NCBI GenBank assembly: GCA_028565715.1
Contig: JAOXYC010195242.1
Coordinates: 1-11,977, forward strand
DNA from: Phoronis pallida
Taxonomy: Eukaryota; Phoronida; Phoronidae
Direction: 5' to 3'
DNA: 11,977 nt
In this document: in pieces, positions 1-7,423 of the stretch
Numbering within the stretch: position 1 is the first letter of the stretch
How the letters are laid out: each line of letters begins with the position of its first letter
Position numbers and translations under genes: made by a program
The notes under the pieces: model-generated
What the model was told of the DNA's origin: nothing
Databases searched by the model: none
The model's input: the letters and a program-made list of their open reading frames with translations, nothing else

Positions 1-2
1 AC

Positions 3-68
3 ACACACTTTCAAGTTGATTTGAATTTTGACCCCAGATCCTCACCAACAAGGAGACAGTATCTTTAA
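3..68 (+). CDS. Possible C-terminal stub of an unrecognised upstream gene
   Basis: The frame starting at base 3 is open from the window edge for 21 codons and ends in TAA at 66-68. Its last residues read FDPRSSPTRRQYL. The other two forward frames stop earlier or run on into obvious AT-rich UTR. About 510 bases later lies a well-formed poly(A) signal, so the strand and the position near a gene's 3' end are reasonable. I do not recognise the protein and can assign no domain. A 21-codon open frame at a window edge can occur by chance. An alternative is that a splice acceptor near base 37 (pyrimidine-poor, ending CCCCAG) begins a different last exon. Confidence 0.35.
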   Translation, partial: THFQVDLNFDPRSSPTRRQYL

Positions 69-578
69 GAAAAAAATCGCTTTTGTGGAATTTTCCTTGC
101 ATTTTTAAGAAAGCAATTTTTCGTTGGGGGTATTGCTTTTACAGTATTTTCTTCATTGTTTAGTTTTTGTGATTAAAAATCTTAAAATGTAAGTTAATGA
201 TTTCCGTTAGAAGCACAATGTTGTTTCTATGTGTATATTAATTCAGTTTTAAAAATGCTGTACAATGTTAGGCTGTTAAACACCACTGAACAATGTGCTT
301 TTGTAAAGCCACAAGCTTGCACACATTATTGAAGTTTTGTTTGAAAGGTGCTTATTGTATTTATTTACATGGATATTTTTGTAGAAAAATGTGTACATAA
401 TAGTGTAACTAGTTAGAGAGACACGTAATTAATGACATGTCTATCCAACAGGGGGTAGCACAAAGTGTTGTGAAGCGAGAGTTCGTAGTTCTAGTATCTT
501 GATAATGTTATGCAAACGCTACTATCATTTTGTACGATGTATTTGATGTATTTAAATAAATTTAGACATGTAAAATAA
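69..578 (+). other. Probable 3' UTR of the upstream plus-strand gene
   Basis: This AT-rich stretch has no sustained open frame on the plus strand and ends at a canonical poly(A) arrangement. It contains scattered T-rich tracts and TGTA-type words such as TGTACAAT and TGTACATA, which are common in animal 3' UTRs. The UTR assignment depends on the poly(A) signal and is an inference; no transcript evidence is available. Confidence 0.5.
555..560 (+). terminator. Poly(A) signal of the upstream gene
   Basis: AATAAA is followed about 19 bases later by a GT/T-rich element (GTGGTTTTTGTTT, from about 580), the expected arrangement for cleavage near 575-580. It lies between a candidate stop codon at 66-68 and a gene-free spacer. 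Confidence 0.6.
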
Positions 579-704
579 GTGGTTTTTGTTTCTCAACATG
601 TTGTGCTAATAATATCGTTATCTACCAAAAATAACTTACTGTAAATGATATTAGATCTCAAAAAACCCTTGCAGCAGGTGTTACGACTGACATTTAATGC
701 TTGC

Positions 705-868
705 TACCTATATAGGATTAACGCAGTGGTTGAGGGTCAGATTCGGAATCTAGACGCGAGTCCTGTCCAGGGGAAGTTGCCAAACTCCCATCTGCTCAGA
801 CTATAGAACCAGGATAGCATTCGGCTCTATACACCTTTAAGTGCATACAAGGATTTGCTTTTTTACTT
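705..868 (+). mobile_element. Candidate tRNA-derived SINE in the spacer between convergent genes
   Basis: The segment 714-772 resembles a degenerate tRNA. An A-box-like stretch (TAACGCAGTGGTT, 719-731) is followed 23 bases later by a B-box-like stretch (ACGCGAGTCCT, 754-764), with an anticodon-arm-like sequence between them (GATTCGGAATC). The spacing suits RNA polymerase III internal promoters. The following 90 bases are unrelated to tRNA and lead into a T-rich end near 858-866. I could not define clean target-site duplications, so both edges are approximate. A degenerate tRNA pseudogene is the alternative; a functional tRNA is unlikely because the acceptor stem does not pair. Confidence 0.45.
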
Positions 869-1159
869 ACTACCAACTGAAGGATTTAATTCACATTTCA
901 CAAAAAAATTGTTTTTAATTCAAAATATTACCAGACTTTCTTCATCCAACAGTTTCACAGTGGTCTGTCGGTATTTTGGTGGACTTCTGTAGAAGGCTAT
1001 AAAAATACATTTTGGAACAAGTATTTCTAAATCTCTTGAGACATTTCATAATCATTTCTTGCAGTTGCAAAATATGTTTAAAAGACATTGGATTGTTTTT
1101 GTGAATGAACAGTTCATAATTTAAGGTGGGTTTCTTCATATTTGTAAAACAACCCAAAA

Positions 1160-2359
1160 AATCACCTTTTAAATATATTTATTTCTAAGTAACAATTATA
1201 TTTTTGATGGAAAAACATTTGTGTATGGTAACCAACCAATACGGGAATAGCGATCTGCCATATTTCTTGTCACCATTGCTTTACGATATGATAAATTTAC
1301 TGCAAACCAATGTGTCTCTTGCTTCAACTATGTGCACTGTCAGTAAAAACTGCAAGTGCCATTGTTTTGAAATTAATTTTCTGTGTAGAAAAGCATTGTG
1401 GAGACTACAAAATCAACAATGTCAAATCGAATACAACAGAAAGGCAATTCCCCTATCTCATTGAAAGGGAGACATAACACAGATAACAATACATTCTCTT
1501 GACAACTAAGGCCTCAACATCTTTTTTAATTTAAGACTCTGAATAAGTTATAAGAAGCTCAATAACCTCTTGTAATAGGATCAAAATTTCACAAACTAAA
1601 AAAGTTAGCACCTGCTTTTGTCACAATACAAGACACAGAAAAATGACACAATTCAAAAGAAAATTGATAAACTAATATTAACTAAATTACACAAAAACAG
1701 AAAATTGATACAATTTCAATGCAAATAATGAAACTGAAAGTGATAAAAGAAGAGTTTTTTTATGGTTTTAGTACTAAGTCATAAAAATTATTTACAATTA
1801 TATCAACAAACATTTCATAAATATGACAAAATACTGTGCATTTTTAGTTGTTATCAAAAACGAACTGTACAAACATTGACATTGATAATTCATTCAGGAG
1901 CATTATACTGCTGATACCAAAACTAAGAACTAAGTTGAGCTAACAGTATGAAACCTCTTTAAAAATGGTTTCTCTTACTTAATTGAAATGGTTAAAGGAC
2001 GAAGATCAATTCACATGGAATGAATCTACTTTTAGGAGATTTATAAAATATTAAGTTCAACTTCATCATAATAAAAAACAAAAATATTATGCACCCACAT
2101 TTTTTATGAGCATAGCACTCAATCTTGCCATACACTACGACTAAGCAATGTAAACTATCCACTTTTGAATAGGATTGATTGTGATGGGTTTTTTTGTTAT
2201 TATAATTATTCGGAAGTTGATAATTTAACTGCTAAATCGTAATGTATGCAGTTAATATTTTTTTCATGAAAATCCAATTTATGAAAAACAAAACTATGAA
2301 TAGTGATAATTTCTTGTGAATGATTTTAAAAATGGATGATTATGGTTTTAGTCATCACT
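1160..2359 (-). other. VTI1B: Probable VTI1B 3' UTR
   Basis: This is the AT-rich sequence downstream of the VTI1B stop codon, reaching the first good minus-strand poly(A) signal. It holds short open frames in both directions, for example an 86-codon plus-strand frame at 1204-1464, but none shows family similarity or a splice context. Apart from AT-rich low-complexity sequence I see nothing else in it. A UTR of about 1.2 kb is plausible for an animal SNARE gene, although a weaker, nearer poly(A) site cannot be excluded. Confidence 0.5.
1178..1183 (-). terminator. VTI1B: Candidate VTI1B poly(A) signal
   Basis: Read on the minus strand this is AATAAA, followed 15-40 bases downstream by a T/GT-rich run (TTTTTTGGGTTGTTTT, about 1141-1163). 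It is the first canonical AATAAA I found downstream of the VTI1B stop. Confidence 0.5.
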
Positions 2360-5300
2360 CTATCCTGTATGGGGAGTCGGCGTGGGCTTTGCCGGTGATC
2401 CATGAAAAAATTTAAAATATACAACTACTCCAAGAATACCCAGTTCTACTAATATTACCACTGCGAGTATAAGTTTATTGGTCATCATTCTGAAAAAAAG
2501 ACAATCATTTGTAGAAAGCAATCTTATAGAAAATGAAAAGCCAGCCCATCCGAATATTCAATTGAACTTTAGCCATACATAAGATAACAAGACCACTGCG
2601 CAGTTTGTCAGCTGTCATCAAATATATCAAAATGCATCTATTTTTGACAGAACTGTTATGTTCAACTGATATGTTCTGTCAAGTAAAGTGGTCAATTCAC
2701 TGAAAGTCTATTTCATAATAAAGATGAATTCAATGACTTCCATGGTAGTTCGCCACTGTTCATTCATGTTTATTTTTAAATGAGGAAATAAACAGATTCA
2801 GTCTGCAGAAATACAAAATTAAAGAAGTCATTATCAAAATCAAAGTTTGAATCCAAGTTACGTACATATTATACAAAAATATTAAAAACATAACGGACAG
2901 TACCTTCTAGCCATTGTGTTGAGAATACGTCGACTTCTCGATAAATTAGCATCTGTTTCTGAAAGCTGCAATTTGAACAAAAGTGTGAGACAAACAGTGA
3001 TTATCAGGTACCTAGTACAAAGAGCTATTAAATTAAAAATTATGTGGCTTTATCAAGAAAACTTTTCTAAGGATGTACATTAGCGAAACATACAGAGCAC
3101 ATTTAAGGTTGTGATATTTGCATGTAAAAAGCTTGAGTTCCATTGTGTTTGCAGTAAAAAGCATAGCTGACCACAACTCAGTCTATAATGCTCAATCCAA
3201 AATGGCACATCTATTAAAGAACCAGTTTTATTCTTCATTCTACAACAGATGCAGTCAACTCCCATAACCACTTCATCTCCATCAAAGACGTACCCTATCT
3301 TTTGTTCGTAAAAGTGATTCCCTTTGTGAATGTAATTCGTCTATTGTATCTACAGCTATCTGGTCAGTCTCTGCAGCTATTTGGTGTGATCGTGCAACAC
3401 TGTCAGATGCTCGCTGAAGTGCCTGCGTACCCTGTATCATTTTTGATCGCCGTGTATTCTCTATTCTCTGGGAAAGGACAAACGTAAATGGAATAGATGT
3501 ATACATTGCTATTTAGTTATGATTGTTAGTAAAACTAAGGGGGGTTGAAAGAGAATAATGACCAAAGAAAAAAATAGTCATCCTAAATTATACCTGAGTG
3601 TTGAGAATAGACTCACTCTTCTTTGTACATAGATGAATTATTTATTTTGTCTAGAGAAAACATAAATATAAACTGTCAAGCTTACAATAACCATTTATAC
3701 CTTCTTGATAACGGTAACCGGTGGTTATTGAAAGCTTGACAGTTTATATTTATGTTTTCTCTAGACAAAATAAATATTTTTATCCATATAACTGAGTGTA
3801 TTTCATTAAGCAGATAAAAGTATGTTAAACTATGGCAACATGGGGAATTTCAGGTTCCTCCTAAATAGATTATACAACTAAGCACTTTTAAAATAAATAA
3901 AACTTTAAAATGTTCAAGTTTGGTTTTTACTTCATACCTCAATTTCATCTTCTTGCCTCCCTAACAATTCATCTCTTCCACCAAAACTACTGTTGGCTCG
4001 TTTCTGGAAAAAACATCATTAAACTTTAATATTTAACTAGAAATAAGGCATTGTATCATTCCGCTGAAAAAGACCAAATCTTTGAATTACATGATATACA
4101 TATATATATAGATCAATGGCTGAAAGGAAAAACAAATACAAAGCCAATTTACACCTTATTTTAACTGCACAAAGCGTGGAACTTGAACACTCAATTTTCT
4201 CACTTACTAAAATTGAATAACATACTTTTCACTACAACAGACAAAGTTTCAAAAATATAGGTGTTTTTAAAAGAAGATCAATAACTGAAATAGCATACCA
4301 TATCTCTTGTCAGGTTGTCTAAGTCTTGTCGCAGCCTCCTGACTTTATTAACCATGTCATTACGGTAACTAGGAGGTGCTTTCCGGGCCTCAGTATCCAT
4401 ATCTTGTAACTGTTGAAATTAAATATTGAATGAATAATTACTGCCTCCATTGAGAGTTTCATTCTCATTTTCACTTCAAAGATGGAGAGAGATCAATGAG
4501 ACTCACAGTGTAGCTTGAATTGTTTGCATATGAATATGGATTGTAAACATGCGACTCTTTCTCTGTGACAACATCCCTTTCCTCATTGAGAAAATGACCA
4601 ACATAATTTAGAAAGACTACCTTGTATTGCCTAAAAAATAGGCAACATCATTGGCCTATAACCATAGTGCAACTTTTGTTCATGCAGCTTATATCAAGTT
4701 GGAAAAGTCACTGGCAATCTAATAAATGGCAATTTGAAATCAGTATAATATCAACTCTATGAATATCTAAGATGCTAGTGTCAGTTGCCTACCATTTTTC
4801 AATCATCTCATACTTAAAGTCGAATTATGAGTGAAAAAATTCAAATTGATTTTTTCATTCATGTATGGAAAACTCGTCAACCTTTACTTACAATACTCCT
4901 TCCATCTTCTATGTCACTTTCAATATGCCTTACTAATGACTTTTTCTCTTCTGAAATTGAAAGATTGAGAATGTCAAAGTATGTGAGTTGTCTTGCTTTA
5001 TATGAACATCATGGACCTTGCAGAGAGCTTTTGGAATTAATTTGCCATTAGTGCGAATAAAGGAACCATATGTTGGAAAAACCTTATAAATTTATTTAAT
5101 GTTTCAGAATGGTACTGTACTGACAAAACAGACCGCGAAGAACTGGACCTCAGCTGTCGCTGACAGTTGTTATCACAGAACTTATCACATAGAATCTCCA
5201 ACTGCGCCGGCCGCGCTACGCTAAAATTGACAATATTTTTAAAAATAAAGCACAACTCTCGGGTTTTTTAGCATCAAATTACAGTTTGACCACTTTCTTA

Positions 5301-6066
5301 ATCAATCTGAAAGTTTCATTACAATCGTTGATCGTTAAATTAGATAATTCGCAATAAATCGATGTATCACCTTTGTGTTGGGTCGCGCTTCATGTGTGTA
5401 CTTATCTAGCAGTTCTTTTCAGCGACACTTGGTGGTGCATTGCCGTCTGGACCAATCAGATTGCAGAAAAGTCAATGCACGCCCTCTACGGCCGATTATG
5501 AAAGCTCTAACTCAGTGCGACAGTTCGAGAACCAGTGATAGATTCTATGTGATAAGTTCTTGGTGTTACTGGATGTATTGTTTGAAAGATAAGCATTTCT
5601 TGAAAGCGGACAAGAGATTGTGAATCGGATAGATTGTGTCCCTTGGAGGTATTTGTGTTTTGACAGGGGAGCACACGTCGGCAGTTTCTACGAGTTTCTA
5701 ACCTTCTTATATACTATCTCCATATAAGGAGGCCGTTCCCCGGGGGTCTCCCCTGCCCCCCACACCCCAATTCGGAACACATGTGGTCCTAAAGCAGTCC
5801 AAGTCATCTACTGAGGTTATTCGATATTTTTATCTGTATAGAATTGCACACACTTTAAAAAACAGTTCACCTCATTTGTGATCTCACGGTGTGGTTTGTT
5901 TATTGTACGGACAGGTCACATGATTTGGATTTTGTCAGATTTCATAATCTAAAATCAGTATCTTACCTCCGTAACTCCTAGGTAAACGATCACTTATTTT
6001 CCTCTTTGCGGAGCTGTATATGTTGTTGAATTCTTCACCTAAACTTTCAAACCTTTCTGAAGACAT
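2360..6066 (-). CDS. VTI1B: Vesicle transport through interaction with t-SNAREs homolog 1B (Qb-SNARE), seven coding exons
   Basis: This gene encodes a tail-anchored Qb-SNARE that pairs with syntaxin-7/8-type partners and an R-SNARE to drive fusion of late endosomes and lysosomes. Coding exons, 5' to 3' on the minus strand: 6066-5967, 4950-4892, 4409-4299, 4003-3938, 3467-3294, 2965-2904, 2489-2360. All introns are GT-AG and the join gives 233 residues; human VTI1B has about 232. Residues 1-112 form the N-terminal domain (MSSERFESLGEEF start; EEKKSLVRHIE). The SNARE motif spans about 124-188, includes RSHQIAAETDQI, and Q160 is the likely zero-layer glutamine. Residues 197-216 (LILAVVILVELGILGVVVYF) form the C-terminal membrane anchor. 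A 17-residue tail follows, ending PTPTPHTG and longer than in mammals. The ATG at 6066 sits in AAGATGT. Introns 2, 3 and 5 hold nothing notable; introns 1, 4 and 6 are described separately. Intron 6 has a weak donor, GTACTG. Confidence 0.95.
2589..2692. repeat. Nested inverted repeats in VTI1B intron 6
   Basis: TTGACAGAAC (2644-2653) is the exact reverse complement of GTTCTGTCAA (2673-2682), giving a 10 bp stem with a 19-base loop. Further out, GACCACT near 2591 pairs with AGTGGTC near 2686. This may be a decayed fold-back element or chance palindromy in AT-rich intron. No target-site duplication was identified. The rest of the 414 bp intron shows nothing else. Confidence 0.35.
3639..3776. 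mobile_element. 138 bp fold-back / MITE-like element in VTI1B intron 4
   Basis: The arms 3639-3692 and 3723-3776 are reverse complements over 54 bases with one mismatch (A at 3684). They flank a 30-base loop at 3693-3722. The outermost two bases at both ends are TA, which would suit a Tc1/mariner-type TA target duplication, though in a palindrome this can also be part of the arms. No coding capacity is present. The near-perfect arms suggest a recent origin or selection for pairing. RNA from either strand could form a stable hairpin of about 54 bp. Confidence 0.65.
4095..4110. repeat. Short AT dinucleotide repeat in VTI1B intron 2-3 region
   Basis: This is a short run of alternating T and A (TATACATATATATATA) in VTI1B intron 3. 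It is a simple-sequence tract of no evident function. Confidence 0.6.
5120..5800. other. GC/CpG-richer block inside VTI1B intron 1
   Basis: VTI1B intron 1 (4951-5966) is the longest in the gene and differs in composition from its surroundings. CpG-containing words cluster at 5131-5220 (GCGCCGGCCGCGC), 5384-5525 (GTCGCGC, CTACGGCCG, GTGCGAC) and 5730-5765 (CCCCGGGG and C-runs). A CCAAT box lies at 5452-5456 in ACCAATCAGATTG. Open frames of 72 codons (minus, 5255-5037) and 82 codons (plus, 5375-5623) overlap the block, but I recognise neither product. It could be an intronic promoter or enhancer, or an old GC-richer insertion; I found no terminal repeats that would define an element. Confidence 0.35.
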
Positions 6067-6420
6067 CTTGATCTTCTGTTTTGGTAAAAGATTTACCAAG
6101 TTTTTGTGGCAAATTTCAAGGAAGTCTTATTTTTTACGGTTCTCGTCTCCAGACACTGGAGAGCCGACCGTCCTATACCGCCACCTAACGATCAATACCG
6201 ACACTACCAATCTGGTTGTTCTTTCCAAAATCCAATCCTGAATCATATTTTGTACTTGAAAAAAAAACATCATTGTTTATTATTTATCCCAATAAAGCAT
6301 GTTCAGTTAATAGAAGGATTATGTTAGTTGTTTTCAATTGTCTTTTTAAACTTGGTCAGAACATGTTTTTTTTCAATTTTTATCGGAAAAAATACCAATT
6401 TTGGCATTTAGTTTTTTGAC
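6067..6420 (-). promoter_or_regulatory. VTI1B: VTI1B upstream region (5' UTR and probable promoter)
   Basis: This is the sequence immediately upstream of the VTI1B start codon. It holds two compact hairpins: TTGGTAAA/TTTACCAA (6081-6088 with 6092-6099, loop of 3) and TCTCCAG/CTGGAGA (6146-6152 with 6156-6162, loop of 3). I see no convincing TATA box or initiator, and the transcription start is undetermined. Plus-strand open frames at 6020-6419 are overlapping shadows with no recognisable product. Confidence 0.4.
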
Positions 6421-6438
6421 AGTTGCATATGTCATGAT

Positions 6439-6475
6439 CAAGTATCCATCAACAGGAATAGGTGATGGATACTTG
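6439..6475. repeat. 13 bp perfect inverted repeat upstream of VTI1B
   Basis: CAAGTATCCATCA (6439-6451) is the exact reverse complement of TGATGGATACTTG (6463-6475), with an 11-base loop. GATCA/TGATC words flank both sides and extend the symmetry imperfectly. It lies about 370 bp upstream of the VTI1B start. It could be a dyad binding site, a small hairpin or the core of a decayed fold-back element. Confidence 0.5.
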
Positions 6476-6577
6476 TTATGATCAATTGTTCGAAAGAGGT
6501 GGTCATCAGCTTTTAAAAATTTGATCATTTTACTTTTAAAATTTGCTCAAGACATCAGTACCCCTCCAGAGCATGGT

Positions 6578-6665
6578 AATCAAACCCAGGTCTCCTATTG
6601 TCATGATAAATTTAATTTTGGAACCAGATATACTGGAATCAAGCCCAGGTCTCCTATTGTCATGA
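6578..6665 (-). repeat. Two direct copies of a tRNA T-arm-like motif
   Basis: The 29-base units at 6578-6606 and 6637-6665 are identical at 28 positions. On the minus strand each reads ACAATAGGAGACCTGGG followed by TTTGATT or CTTGATT, close to the B box and T arm of tRNA-derived SINEs. They are spaced 59 bases apart, with dissimilar sequence between and around them, so this is not a simple tandem duplication of the whole interval. Related copies occur at 7668-7732. The rest of 6480-6950 has no gene or other clear feature. Confidence 0.55.
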
Positions 6666-6957
6666 AAGGCTTTTTTGAATTTTCAAGCATTCACTTCCAG
6701 TTAGTAAAAGCATACACTACAATTTTGTTGTTTCATAAAATTGTAAAAGGCAGGTACAATACTATATAGAACAGCGTCAAGTTATGCATAACTTATTTTC
6801 AGAATTCAGATTTTTAGCTGCAAAGTTTTATTTGTCCCAAGGCAGAGTAACACCCAATGTTGATACGATGCAAAACTAAAAGATTGCATTTCACAGCTAA
6901 AAAAAAACTAGGATTATTACCTGATAAACAATAAAAAAGATGTATCAGATATACATT

Positions 6958-6963
6958 TTTATT
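6958..6963 (-). terminator. PNO1: Candidate PNO1 poly(A) signal
   Basis: The minus strand reads AATAAA here, about 460 bases past the PNO1 stop, followed by a T-rich stretch (CTTTTTTATTGTTTATC). A second AATAAA lies at 6832-6827, and a variant ATTAAA only about 45 bases past the stop at 7379-7374. Which site is used cannot be decided from sequence. The interval 6964-7423 is AT-rich, has no gene, and is most likely PNO1 3' UTR. Confidence 0.4.
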
Positions 6964-7423
6964 AAACCACCTTCAGATTTAACAAGCATTCTAAGCAAGT
7001 TTAAAAACAAAAGGATTCCGAATGCTCCATTCTATTCTTTTAAACTGAGCAAATAAATAAAACTGAGAGATAATGTTCAAGTTATTACCTGAATTTAATT
7101 ATACTTTGAAGAGGAAAAGAATATTTTAATTACTGGCAGATAGAATTTGCTACAATAAAACATTTTCTCTAATGAGACACAGAGTTGTAGAGTAACAAAG
7201 ACGGGTAGACATCTTGCGTAAAACAGTTGATGCTACAAAACCATAAGTTAGGAGGATAAACATGACATTGAGTCTAGGGCCTAATGTTAATCGAACAATA
7301 ATCTTCAAAGTTAACCAATCTTATCTCTCGCTTGGAGGAAAATTTACTTTTGTGACTGGAAAATCGAGTCAATTTTAATTAAAAAGTTTTGAAAACCCAG
7401 GCCGAGGTAACAAATTATTCCAA

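Noticed and set aside
711-775. Functional tRNA gene
   Set aside because: The acceptor ends do not pair, the B box is degenerate and the anticodon stem pairs poorly; a SINE head fits better.
1204-1464. 86-codon plus-strand open frame
   Set aside because: It lies in the inferred VTI1B 3' UTR on the opposite strand, has no recognisable motif, and is cysteine- and methionine-scattered like translated AT-rich non-coding DNA.
5426-5495. CTCF-like words (CACTTGGTGGTGC, GCCCTCTACGGC)
   Set aside because: Both miss several consensus positions, and CTCF specificity in this organism is unknown.
5375-5623. 82-codon plus-strand open frame in VTI1B intron 1
   Set aside because: No family similarity and no splice context. 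Kept only as part of the GC-rich block.
6020-6419. Three overlapping plus-strand frames over the VTI1B start region
   Set aside because: They overlap exon 1 and its upstream region in different frames and mutually exclude each other; no product is recognisable.
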